From: Gnetum montanum
Taxonomy: Eukaryota; Streptophyta; Gnetopsida; Gnetales; Gnetaceae
Length of the DNA: 64,000 nt
Assembly (NCBI GenBank): GCA_015680685.1
Contig: MNCI01005050.1
Coordinates: 98,899-162,898, forward strand
Direction of reading: 5' to 3'
Of this stretch, positions 10,288-19,509 are shown piece by piece. The translations under genes and the position numbers were made by a program. Numbering within the stretch: the first letter of the stretch is position 1; every line of letters begins with the position of its first letter. A model generated the notes under the pieces. It saw only the letters and a list, made by a program, of their open reading frames with translations. It searched no databases and was not told the DNA's origin.

Positions 10288-13200
10288 TTAGCATAGGTGG
10301 CCATCTCCCCCATGACTGAGTTGTGAGGGAGAGATCCGAAAAAGGGAGCGAGGTTGACCGTTATTAGAATTGTGGCTTATACTGGCTGTCGCAGATGCAC
10401 GGAAAGGTTTTGTCTGTTGTACATTAACCAATAGTCGTTTATCTGGGCTATCAGGCTTGTATATCATCATGGCTCCCGAGGGAAAGGTAGTATGAATAAT
10501 GTAAGGTCCTTCCCACAGGGTTTGAAACTTCGTACGTTGAGGTACATGTGTGGGGTTCCAGTAAAGAACCTTATCTCCTGGTTTATATCTAAACCTTCGG
10601 ATCCTCAAGTCATGCCGTTGTTTATTGTGTGCCTTGTGTAACTCATTTAACGACAGTGCAACTAATCGATTTTCATCTAACACGTTTAAGGTGGCCAGTC
10701 GTTGCCTTTGTGCTAGGTCGAGATCCAAGTGAAGTTCACAAGCCATGGAGAGTGTACGGAGTTCGCTCTGGATAGGTAGTTTTGGAAGTTTTCCGTACAC
10801 GAGCTCGTAGGGAGAATATCCTGTAGGGAGCTTCCAAGTGGAGCGATATGCCCAAAGAGCGTCATTTAGTTTCGTTCTCCAGTCTCGCCTAAATTTGCTA
10901 ACTGTCCGCGTTAAGATTCTGGTGATCTCCCTATTGGTAACTTCAGCTTGACCATTAGCTTGGGGGTGATAAGGTGTGGTTAGTTTATGCTCAACCCCTA
11001 AACGTTGCATCAATTTTCGAAAGGTTGCACCTGTAAAGTGTGTTCCATTATCAGAAATAAGTGCACGAGGCACACCAAACTTGTTAACAATTTGTTGTTG
11101 TACAAATCGGGCAGCTGTAGATGATGTACAATCGGTTACAGCAGCTACTTCGGCCCATTTAGTAAGGTAATTAACAACAACGATTATATAGGCCTTCCCG
11201 TTGGACATTGGTGTAATTGATCCCATGAAATCAATTCCCCAAATATCGAACGGTTCTAAAGGTTGAATCCACTGCTGTGGACCCTCCATCCTAGTAGTCA
11301 TCCCCCAATCACGTTGGCATCGCTCACAGGACTGTGCAAACTGATGGGCATCCCGAAATAGCGTTGGCCAGTAATATCCCGCGAGCAGGATTTTAGTGGC
11401 TGTGCGTCTCCCAGCATAATGACCTCCACAAGGGCCGTCATGAGCATCCTGGAGAACTCTTAATTGATCTTGATCGGGGACACACCATCGAACTAGGCCA
11501 TCAGAGCAGACTTTATAAAGTTGCCCCCTAATTTCCATGAAATGTTTGATGTTGTGGAGGAACTGCTGCTTCTTTCTAAAGTCTAAGTTCTGTGGCATTT
11601 GTTGTGAGGTTAGATAAGTGAGAATGCTACTGTACCAGTTTACGTTCGTGGGTTGGTTATTTATTACACCAGCAAAGAGGGCCTCGTCAGGAAAATGATC
11701 AGATACCGTGTATTCGTCCTCTTTGTTGTCCCATCGCAACCGGGATAGGTGATCAGCGACGACATTCTCAGTGCCTTTGCGGTCTACAATAGTTAGATCG
11801 AACTCTTGAAGAATTACCAGCCAACGTATGATACGTGGGCTAACTGTTGGCTTATTCATCAGGAACCTAATGACACTATGGTTTGTGTGGATATATTCCT
11901 TGTAGCCCAATACATAGTGCCTAAACTTGTCCAGTGCAAACACAACAGCCATTAACTCTTTTTCTGTAGTTGTGTAGTTAAGTTGTGCACCGGTAATACT
12001 TTTGCTGGCACAATGAATGTAGTATGGTCGTTTTTGCTCATCTAATTGTGTCAGTACAACTCCTAAAGCATAACTGGATGCGTCAGTCATTATGTGGAAT
12101 GGTCTAGACCAATCGGGTGTTTGTAGGATGGGGGTTTCTACAAGCCTCTGTTTAAGAGCTTGGAATGCTTGCTCACATTCCCTGGTCCACTCAAATGGCG
12201 CATCTTTCTTCGTTAATTCTACCAACGACTTAGCAACCTTCGAGAAGTTCGTGATAAACCTCCTGTAGTAGCCAGTATGTCCAAGGAATGATCTTACGTC
12301 TTTAACGGTTTCAGGTTGTCGAGTGATTCCCTGGATGACTTTAATCTTTTCGGGGTCCACCTCGATTCCTGACTGTGAAATGTTGTGCCCCAATACTATG
12401 CCCTCTTGAACCATCAAATGGCTCTTTTTCCAGTTGAGTTTGAGGTTGGTTTCGACACATCGTTTCAAGACCTGCTCTAACCGATCGAGGGCTTGGTCAA
12501 AGCTCGTTCCATAGGTGGATAAGTCATCCATGAAAACTTCTACTCCATTACCTATTTGTTGCTGAAAGATACTTAGAACTAAGCGTTGGAATGTGGCAGG
12601 TGCATTACATAAGCCAAAAGGCATTTGCCTATATGCGAACGTTCCCCAAGGACTGGTGAATGTTGTTTTGGCCTGGTCTTCTGGTGCAATGCGTATTTGG
12701 TTGTACCCACTATATCTGTCCAGAAAACTATAGTAGCGATGCCCTGCGATAGTGTCTAAGACTTGATCTACAAATGGTAGTGGAAAGTGGTCTTTGAATG
12801 TTGCCATATTTAACAGTCTAAAATCTATACATACCCTCCATTTACCTCCCTTTTTCGATACAATGATGAGAGGGCTAACCCATTCGCTCTCAGCGATAGG
12901 GTAAATGAACCCGGCTTTGAGAAGCTGTTCAAGTTCTTCCTTAACAATTTGCTTTAGTTTCGGGTTCAGTCGCCTCTGGGGTTGTTTGCGAGGTTTCATA
13001 GAAGAATCAGTATAAATCCTATGTTGGCATATCCGAGGGTCTATTCCAGTTATTTCATGATACGACCAAGTGAAGGCGGTAGACCACTTGTTTATCACCC
13101 TTAGTAAATTCTCTTTTTGTGTGGGTACGAGCTTTGCATTAATGATCACTGATTTCCCATTGTTGAGGGTCACGTATTCCAGACTGGTGGGTAATGGTTT

Positions 13201-13695
13201 TAATTCTAGGGGCTCCTGTTTAAACTCTTCAGGAATCTCCAACGTCCCCCAATTAATATCTTCAGAGTTAAGGGCTGGAAGTTGGCAACGAACTTGCTCC
13301 AATAGGTCTGTGCTTTCAAGGTAAGCATTAGTTATTCCCTCAGTTAGTTCCATGCAGGTAGTTGATTTGTCTTCTTTATCAGCTATCAGCCACTGGGCGT
13401 CTTCTTGTTGTGTGGCTATTGCATATAGGCACTTTTGTATATTAATATCCTGTGCACACCGATTGCATGCAGGTAGTGTTAGACTTCGCATTACCCATGA
13501 CTTCTGCACGCAATGACACACTGTGTCACTATATGCGATGCATGGAACTCTCTTCCTTTCAGTTTTCCCATATGTATTTTTCTTTGATATTTCTAGGGAA
13601 AGATTACGAATTCCTAAGCGAGCGTCGATTGTGTTTAACCATGCCCTTCCCATGATAATTGGGAAATCCCCTTTGTCATTATTGATTTCAATCAC
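10288..13695 (-). CDS. pol: Athila-like pol: RT, RNase H, integrase
   Basis: 1135 codons without a stop. RT spans about residues 240-430 with the FMDD catalytic box at 388-391; FLDR at 325-328 replaces the usual FLDG. RNase H starts at D538 (MTDASSYALG), and the later TDHS motif reads TNHS, so a catalytic Asp (residue 605) is changed to Asn. Integrase has an HHCC zinc site (H752, H759, C790, C793) and a D822, D882, E918 triad with 35 residues between the last two, as expected. The C-terminal domain has the PGDKVLYW and GPY strands. Coding continues upstream of the first Met (VPLGQVEDIV) in this frame to about 13760, where the protease frame takes over. RT and integrase look potentially functional; RNase H does not. 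It would replicate the element in virus-like particles and integrate the cDNA. Confidence 0.93.
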   Translation of the reverse strand: MIEINNDKGDFPIIMGRAWLNTIDARLGIRNLSLEISKKNTYGKTERKRVPCIAYSDTVCHCVQKSWVMRSLTLPACNRCAQDINIQKCLYAIATQQEDAQWLIADKEDKSTTCMELTEGITNAYLESTDLLEQVRCQLPALNSEDINWGTLEIPEEFKQEPLELKPLPTSLEYVTLNNGKSVIINAKLVPTQKENLLRVINKWSTAFTWSYHEITGIDPRICQHRIYTDSSMKPRKQPQRRLNPKLKQIVKEELEQLLKAGFIYPIAESEWVSPLIIVSKKGGKWRVCIDFRLLNMATFKDHFPLPFVDQVLDTIAGHRYYSFLDRYSGYNQIRIAPEDQAKTTFTSPWGTFAYRQMPFGLCNAPATFQRLVLSIFQQQIGNGVEVFMDDLSTYGTSFDQALDRLEQVLKRCVETNLKLNWKKSHLMVQEGIVLGHNISQSGIEVDPEKIKVIQGITRQPETVKDVRSFLGHTGYYRRFITNFSKVAKSLVELTKKDAPFEWTRECEQAFQALKQRLVETPILQTPDWSRPFHIMTDASSYALGVVLTQLDEQKRPYYIHCASKSITGAQLNYTTTEKELMAVVFALDKFRHYVLGYKEYIHTNHSVIRFLMNKPTVSPRIIRWLVILQEFDLTIVDRKGTENVVADHLSRLRWDNKEDEYTVSDHFPDEALFAGVINNQPTNVNWYSSILTYLTSQQMPQNLDFRKKQQFLHNIKHFMEIRGQLYKVCSDGLVRWCVPDQDQLRVLQDAHDGPCGGHYAGRRTATKILLAGYYWPTLFRDAHQFAQSCERCQRDWGMTTRMEGPQQWIQPLEPFDIWGIDFMGSITPMSNGKAYIIVVVNYLTKWAEVAAVTDCTSSTAARFVQQQIVNKFGVPRALISDNGTHFTGATFRKLMQRLGVEHKLTTPYHPQANGQAEVTNREITRILTRTVSKFRRDWRTKLNDALWAYRSTWKLPTGYSPYELVYGKLPKLPIQSELRTLSMACELHLDLDLAQRQRLATLNVLDENRLVALSLNELHKAHNKQRHDLRIRRFRYKPGDKVLYWNPTHVPQRTKFQTLWEGPYIIHTTFPSGAMMIYKPDSPDKRLLVNVQQTKPFRASATASISHNSNNGQPRSLFRISPSQLSHGGDGHLC

Positions 13696-13724
13696 CAGGA
13701 AGTCAGCTGGGTATGACCATCCAC

Positions 13725-14402
13725 CTACAGTTGTAACAATGTCTTCGACCTGCCCCAGAGGGACAGTGATGGACTGTCAGCCAGCTCAAGGCGGACATTG
13801 CTCTTCTTAAGTGGAGGTAGGTTCCAGGTCTTATATAATTGTTGTGAGATTAAGTTAACCCCGGAACCTGAATCAAGGAGAGCCTTATGTGGTTCATTCC
13901 CGGCGACTTGAAGGTAAACTAGGGGGACTCCTGGATCTGATAATTTCTTGGGAAGGTGACCAACTTTGATCCAGTCAGTTACCATATGTGTTAGCATAAC
14001 CGTGTGCATCGGACGTGATTTTGCGGCTGGAAGATTTCTCGAACCCGCGTTAGGTGTAGAAGCATTAGGAGGCTCAACTGCTTGTGAGGGCAACGGCGTA
14101 GTTGGATTGTTGGTCCTAAGGAAAGATCTTTTGGGTGGACACTTGTTAGAACCAATCGGGGCTGAAGGTTTAGGTGCCCTCGCAATGTTGGGTTGTTGCA
14201 GCTGAGTAGGGGTTACCCTGGGTTTTGTTGGAGTAGCTGGTGGTGCAGCCTTAGGTGCAAGAGGTGCGGATGTACGTGGAGGATATCGCAGGTACGAAAC
14301 ATTTCTTGAAGGAGGGGGAATCCAAAAACATTCTTGAACGTGGTAGTAACCTGGAGGGCTCATGTAACTCGTAAAGTTACCTAGACAAATCGGCTGCTGC
14401 AC
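13725..14402 (-). pseudogene. Athila-like gag C-terminus and protease
   Basis: A Pro-rich N-terminal part is followed by an aspartic protease with LLDSGSGVNLIS, whose DSG is the active-site triplet, and by the LELADSPSL flap region. The frame is the same as that of gag, separated from it only by one TAG at 14427. After SPSL the reading must step by -1 to enter pol (VPLGQVEDIV); staying in frame gives a stop at 13725. The step could be programmed frameshifting or a simple deletion. I see no obvious slippery heptamer, so mutation is as likely. The protease would process the Gag-Pol polyprotein. Confidence 0.82.
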
Positions 14403-14426
14403 ATAATGACCATGAGGATCAGGCTG

Positions 14427-16079
14427 CTAGTAAGGGTACTGATGTGCTGGTGGTGGCATCCCCCACGACTGTGGGTATTGCCACTGTTGGTGCTGTCCAA
14501 TGGGCTGCAGAGGCATTCCACCTGGATAATACGTCAAGGGTTGGTGGGACTGCGGATAAGGTAACCTTCTGGGTGTTTGCCGTTGATTAAGCCTTGGATT
14601 TAATGCATACACCCCAGACTCCTGCAGATGTGAGATAATTGGACAACATCCCTTAGGATGGTCATAGTAGCAGACCTCACATCCACCATCATTGTCTGAA
14701 TCAGAATTTTCAGCCTCATCGGAGTTAGAGATTTTTCCCTTACCCTTGTTATGTGCAGGGTTAAAGTTTCTCCGCTTGTCTTTTCTTTTATCACTACTTT
14801 GCTCATCCTTAGACTCTTCTACAATTTTCAGGACTGTTTCTATTCGTGAGTCTAAGGAATCCCACATTTGGTCTACCTTAGCCGATACCTCCGTTGTTAA
14901 CTTTTGGATCGGCACAGTTTTCCTGTTCACCAACTCTTCGAGTGGTGACTCATCCTCCTCATCACAGAATTTCACTCCCTTCTTACGAAGGGAGGGATCA
15001 CGGTTGTATTCCTCCGCACTTTCTCTTTTCCGTAGCTCACCCTCTTCTTGCGCTACTTGTTCCAACAATACTTCAACTTCATGGGCTCTTAGTTGGGAGA
15101 GTCTCCCTTGGGCGTAAGTCCCAAGAGTTCTTCTCGTTTCATTTCGTAGCCCATCCACGAGGTGGCGAAGTTGATCCCGCTTAGCGTACCCATGGCCCGG
15201 GCAACGATGTAGCAATGTGTAGTAACGGGCCATGGCAGCATCCAAGGATTCATGAGCTCCTTGTTTCCAGCCTTGGATCTGCTTACGCAAGTTAGACACT
15301 CTGGAGTACGTTTGATATTTGTTGTTGAACAATTCGAGCATCGTACTCCACCTCCTGATGGTTTCCGGTTCTAAGGACCGGTACCAGCTTTCTGCTTCTT
15401 TAGTGAGTGTCCTTGGGAACAACTTGAGTTTCTGCCACTCATTGTCTATGTTCTGCAAGGCACAGGCGTCGTGGAATGCCTGTAAATGATGTTGAGGATC
15501 AGCGTTGTATCCCCCTTCAAAACGTGGGATATTATTTATATCCAAACGCTTGATCCTACTGTCTTTCAAATGCCTTGTGGGAATCCTAACTGCCTCTCTA
15601 ATGTCAAGCATACTTCGGGTTGCGAATAGGGGTTCGTCATGATCATCTCTTTCATGACGTCTGTGATGTCTACGTTGTGGTTCCCTATTCTCCCTACGTC
15701 CTTGCCCTTGTCCTAACTCCTCTCGACCTTCTTGTCGAGGCATTTCATCTCGTTTACCTTTACTCTCCGCGTTATGCTCATGGTGGCTGCGCCCAGATGT
15801 GGAAGGAGAGGGTGAATGATGTGATGAAGGGGAAGAAGAAGGGGATCCATCACCATGGTGATGTTTCTTACCTTCTCTTCGGCTGCTTCGGTCCCGACCG
15901 TTGCGACGATCAACGAGTCCGTCATTAGTGCGAGTGATTGTTCCTGCCGTGAACAGCTGGTGCTCACGGGGATCAGAGCCTGGAATATGTATCGTTGATC
16001 TAAGGCCCTGATGCCTAACCTCTTCACTAGAGTGAGGAGGAGGAACATCATTTTCTAAGAAACCCGTTGTGAGGGGTTC
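14427..16079 (-). CDS. gag: Athila-like gag
   Basis: The frame is open from 16079 to a TAG at 14427-14429. From the Met at 15743 it encodes 438 residues. Upstream, the same frame reads through a His/Ser-rich region (KKHHHGDGSPSSS) that is probably part of the protein. The core has the retrotransposon gag domain: FEGGYNADPQHHLQAFHDAC, then LFPRTLTKEAESWYRSL and ELFNNKY (about residues 75-150 from that Met), then a charged stretch and a Tyr/Pro/Gln-rich tail. A single CxxC-type knuckle remnant (CEVCYYDHPKGCCP) is present. Gag would form the particle shell and bind genomic RNA. The TAG terminating it falls where CAG would keep the frame, so it may be a decayed Gln codon or a read-through site. 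Confidence 0.85.
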   Translation of the reverse strand, partial: EPLTTGFLENDVPPPHSSEEVRHQGLRSTIHIPGSDPREHQLFTAGTITRTNDGLVDRRNGRDRSSRREGKKHHHGDGSPSSSPSSHHSPSPSTSGRSHHEHNAESKGKRDEMPRQEGREELGQGQGRRENREPQRRHHRRHERDDHDEPLFATRSMLDIREAVRIPTRHLKDSRIKRLDINNIPRFEGGYNADPQHHLQAFHDACALQNIDNEWQKLKLFPRTLTKEAESWYRSLEPETIRRWSTMLELFNNKYQTYSRVSNLRKQIQGWKQGAHESLDAAMARYYTLLHRCPGHGYAKRDQLRHLVDGLRNETRRTLGTYAQGRLSQLRAHEVEVLLEQVAQEEGELRKRESAEEYNRDPSLRKKGVKFCDEEDESPLEELVNRKTVPIQKLTTEVSAKVDQMWDSLDSRIETVLKIVEESKDEQSSDKRKDKRRNFNPAHNKGKGKISNSDEAENSDSDNDGGCEVCYYDHPKGCCPIISHLQESGVYALNPRLNQRQTPRRLPYPQSHQPLTYYPGGMPLQPIGQHQQWQYPQSWGMPPPAHQYPY

Positions 16080-16407
16080 CTATTCTCCTATTTCACTAAT
16101 GATGTGGGAAACCTTGCCCTTCAGTAGTGAATGTTGGCTCTCCTGCCTTGCATCCCGAATACGTTGGGCATTTGTGGGACGATAATCCCTCATGTCATAA
16201 TCATCCAAAACGTATTTAGCAAGCAGCTCATACATGCCAATCTGTACCAAGGCACGGGAAAGCATGTTTGGAGCAGATCGATCTGGGGGTAACACGATGT
16301 TACCTTGCATGTCTCTCCACCGCAGTTGCTCATCTTGATGGAAAACAAAGGTAAAATCCACCACATACTCATCGGGATGAGTATATGTGACCTTGGATTG
16401 TTGAGGA
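16080..16407 (-). CDS. Coding stretch upstream of gag, cut by gap
   Basis: In frame with gag and separated from it only by a TAG at 16080-16082 (GE*EPL). It reads an unbroken run from the gap edge: DFTFVFHQDEQLRWRDMQG, then IGMYELLAKYVLDDYD and RDARQESQHSLL. I do not recognise the family. It could be the true N-terminus of Gag or a separate upstream product. The 5' end is lost in the assembly gap. Confidence 0.55.
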
Positions 16408-17281
16408 NNNNNNNNNNNNNNNNNNNNNNNNNNNNNNNNNNNNNNNNNNNNNNNNNNNNNNNNNNNNNNNNNNNNNNNNNNNNNNNNNNNNNNNNNNNNN
16501 NNNNNNNNNNNNNNNNNNNNNNNNNNNNNNNNNNNNNNNNNNNNNNNNNNNNNNNNNNNNNNNNNNNNNNNNNNNNNNNNNNNNNNNNNNNNNNNNNNNN
16601 NNNNNNNNNNNNNNNNNNNNNNNNNNNNNNNNNNNNNNNNNNNNNNNNNNNNNNNNNNNNNNNNNNNNNNNNNNNNNNNNNNNNNNNNNNNNNNNNNNNN
16701 NNNNNNNNNNNNNNNNNNNNNNNNNNNNNNNNNNNNNNNNNNNNNNNNNNNNNNNNNNNNNNNNNNNNNNNNNNNNNNNNNNNNNNNNNNNNNNNNNNNN
16801 NNNNNNNNNNNNNNNNNNNNNNNNNNNNNNNNNNNNNNNNNNNNNNNNNNNNNNNNNNNNNNNNNNNNNNNNNNNNNNNNNNNNNNNNNNNNNNNNNNNN
16901 NNNNNNNNNNNNNNNNNNNNNNNNNNNNNNNNNNNNNNNNNNNNNNNNNNNNNNNNNNNNNNNNNNNNNNNNNNNNNNNNNNNNNNNNNNNNNNNNNNNN
17001 NNNNNNNNNNNNNNNNNNNNNNNNNNNNNNNNNNNNNNNNNNNNNNNNNNNNNNNNNNNNNNNNNNNNNNNNNNNNNNNNNNNNNNNNNNNNNNNNNNNN
17101 NNNNNNNNNNNNNNNNNNNNNNNNNNNNNNNNNNNNNNNNNNNNNNNNNNNNNNNNNNNNNNNNNNNNNNNNNNNNNNNNNNNNNNNNNNNNNNNNNNNN
17201 NNNNNNNNNNNNNNNNNNNNNNNNNNNNNNNNNNNNNNNNNNNNNNNNNNNNNNNNNNNNNNNNNNNNNNNNNNNNNNNNN
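16408..17281. other. Assembly gap, 874 N
   Basis: The gap should contain about 842 bases of the 5' LTR (counted from the intact LTR), the primer-binding site and the start of the upstream coding stretch. That leaves only about 32 bases for leader and start codon, so the gap size is probably an underestimate. Confidence 0.8.
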
Positions 17282-17493
17282 CTCCTACTGCGGGCACATG
17301 GGAAAAAATTCTAACTCTGGAGTGATCAATCTGCCAGAGCTTCGCTACACTAGCCAGGATTGGGAAATGAAGGGAGTGCCGCCTCTTATTTATAGATATG
17401 GCAGCGGGACGCAATATCGCGTATGCGATATCGCATGGGATGTGATATCATGGCAGCCGTGATATCGCGGCACATGCAAGTCGCGTCTCATCA
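17282..17493 (-). repeat. 5' LTR of Athila-like element, outer part
   Basis: Matches 8069-8267, ends CTCATCA and is followed by AATTT. Retains the TATA box at 17387-17395. Confidence 0.9.
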
Positions 17494-17498
17494 AATTT
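17494..17498. repeat. Target-site duplication AATTT, right of Athila-like element
   Basis: Matches 7222-7226; the copy 1 LTR resumes directly after it. Confidence 0.9.
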
Positions 17499-18100
17499 GT
17501 TACATTTTCCAAGTGTATACGCTGTCTGTAGCGAGCGTAGATTGTGGGCGTATACGCTGGAGGTGCTGGGTGGATGCGAACTTGGGTGTAGATGTCATTG
17601 ACGTTGGCGTATACGTCGGGCGTATACGCTGATGGATGCTGAGCGTATACGTCGGGCGTATACGCTGGTGTACTTGGCGTATACGCTGGGCGTATACACT
17701 GAAGGTTGCTGCCTTGTGCCAAATCTCGCTCTGTAGTGCTGTTTTCATGCCGTCTTTGGATGTTTCATGCTAGATGTCTGCATCTGTTGTATCTACTAAG
17801 CGTACATATGAGGCGTGTACGCTGGTTGTCTACGCCGAGTGTGTATGCTGGGCGTATACGCTGTGACTTTGAGCGTACACGTTGGGCATATACGCTAAGG
17901 GATTGAGCGTATACGCTAGAAATATACACTTGGACATATACGCTGGGCGTATATGCTGGAACTAGATACTTAGTGAAAATTAAGCATTGCATCTCTGAAA
18001 TTGCCAAGTGTGACACCCGATGTAGCTGTGGTCGTCTGTGGGTCCCAGGGATCTGCTTGGTGTTTGACAAGTGCTAAGCCCAAAATTTTGTGATGTTTCA
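17499..18100 (-). repeat. Left LTR of copy 1, second part
   Basis: Continues the LTR begun at 6583 and ends TGTTTCA at 18100. Holds more than ten AGCGTATACGC-type palindromic words between 17510 and 17960, matching those at 34220-34680. Confidence 0.85.
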
Positions 18101-18155
18101 TTGGCCCCTCTTTGTTGACGTTTGGAGGAATTAACCCGAGAAGCGTCGACAAAGA
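18101..18155 (-). promoter_or_regulatory. Polypurine tract and hairpin, copy 1
   Basis: On the minus strand AAAGAGGGGCCAA (18101-18113) abuts the 3' LTR, the expected plus-strand primer site. TCTTTGTTGACG (18109-18120) pairs with CGTCGACAAAGA (18144-18155) with one wobble pair, across a 23-base loop. Copies 0 and 2 have a hairpin at the same place. Confidence 0.7.
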
Positions 18156-19500
18156 AGTGCAAAACACCACAAGAAACTTGATGGAGACCTTGTCTTTCGC
18201 TGCTTGAGTAGACGTCATCGCACCGTGTTCAGTAGTACATGGGATCGGGTAAGTGGAATTTTGTAGCAGATAGGAGAATGGGGATTGTGGGGCCTAGTAA
18301 CTGCCCAAGAGATTGTGTTTGGTGAAAAGGGGATGCTCTGGTATGTGGGTCATGCTGATCCTTGTCAATAGCCATGATTTAGCGGACTCGGAATTCAAAC
18401 ATGTGATGTGCGTCCTTTGGTGAAACAAGACTCTTGGGTAATGTGCAAGAGAACTTGTTAGCAAGGCCAAAGCCATGGGAGGATTTGTTACACTCTTTGG
18501 GGGAACAGGGCCCTTGTTTAGTTTTTAGGGGAAGCCTGTTGGCGGAGAGCCAAAGCTATGCAACCGGATGTTTGTCGATTGTTCTTGACATGAGTACTTA
18601 GTTCCAAGACAACTGCTTTCCTGCCTGGGGGTTGTACGGGAAGTGCCAAAGGTCTTGCTTTTTTTTTTCGAAGAATATGTTGCTTTGATTTTGTACTCAT
18701 GCGTAATTGTTATGTTGTGTGTTGCGACTACTTCAAAGTGTTACAGTATGCAACAACATGCTCAAAGTTTTGGATGTACTGGGTGTATCAAAGATGTGAC
18801 TGATAGAGCATGTTGGGAGATGGGGATGTACTTAGTGAATGGTTTGATTTCGTCTGACCATGTGTGCTATGAACATTATCCCATCTTACTGCTTCTGATG
18901 AAATGGATTCTTGTGCGACAACCTCTGGGTGTCATCCTGCAAACATAACTCCAAGGAAAAAAGAAAACCATGAGTGAATAAGCGAGCTTAGCCTTACACG
19001 GTTACAGGTGGAACAAAGACATCGGAGGTGATTTCAAGCACTGTATATTAATTGCAGCAATGTTGGTGAGATTGGCTGATGGCAGGCGATGCAGTGATTC
19101 TGATAACCGAATGTGGCCGCAAGTTGTGGAACTGGAGATGAACTTGCCAGTTTATAGTCTTAGCGGATTATCATGGGTTAGTTTTATGTCACAACCCATT
19201 GGACATTGCCTGTTTAGCTTTGTGGCGGACGTTATGTTGCTGGTTTCTAATCTTAGCGGACTATGAAGAGGCAAACCAGTTTATAGTCTTAGCAGACTCT
19301 GGCGAATGTGACTGTGGCAGTTTACTTGTCATGCCAAACAGATGCTAGTTTATCATCATTGTAGACACTGTGTGGTATCAGTTTATCGTCATGATGCCAG
19401 GACGAGCTGTGGTATTGGTTTTAAGTCATAATCTAGGACTATTCTGTGGTATCAGTTTATAGTCGTGATCCCAAGACTCACACGTACTTGAGCTTGTACT
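18156..19500 (-). repeat. 3' untranslated region with minisatellite array, copy 1
   Basis: Between integrase and polypurine tract. 19145-19460 holds about nine degenerate units of roughly 30-40 bases, with cores such as CAGTTTATAGTCTTAGCGGA. Equivalent arrays lie at 35430-35850 in copy 2 and 51075-51500 in copy 3. No coding frame is supported in 18156-19140. Confidence 0.7.
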
Positions 19501-19509
19501 CAAATGTAG

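Larger units (their letters stand above)
7227..17493 (-). mobile_element. Athila-like Ty3/gypsy retrotransposon
   Basis: A complete element inserted in the left LTR of copy 1. The LTRs begin TGATGAG and end CTCATCA (perfect 7-bp inverted repeats) and AATTT flanks both sides. Minus-strand order: 5' LTR (mostly in the assembly gap), an upstream coding stretch, gag, protease, pol (RT, RNase H, integrase), about 2 kb of non-coding 3' region, polypurine tract, 3' LTR. The RT uses FMDD rather than YVDD, and its surroundings (QRRLNPK, FGLCNAPATFQR, MVQEGIVLGH) are those of Athila-type elements. No env-like frame is evident in the 3' region. It is the youngest insertion here: pol is a single open frame of 1135 codons. 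Confidence 0.92.

Noticed and set aside
13070-15928. Several + strand frames opposite Athila-like gag and pol
   Set aside because: They mirror the minus-strand coding regions and contain no domain motifs.
16080-17462. Very long frames on both strands across the N run
   Set aside because: Their length comes from the unknown bases; only the 16080-16407 part on the minus strand is real sequence with coding character.
17390-18070. Tyr/Arg/Ile-rich frames in the copy 1 LTR (and 34039-34628)
   Set aside because: They are translations of AGCGTATACGC palindromes and appear in both LTRs on both strands.
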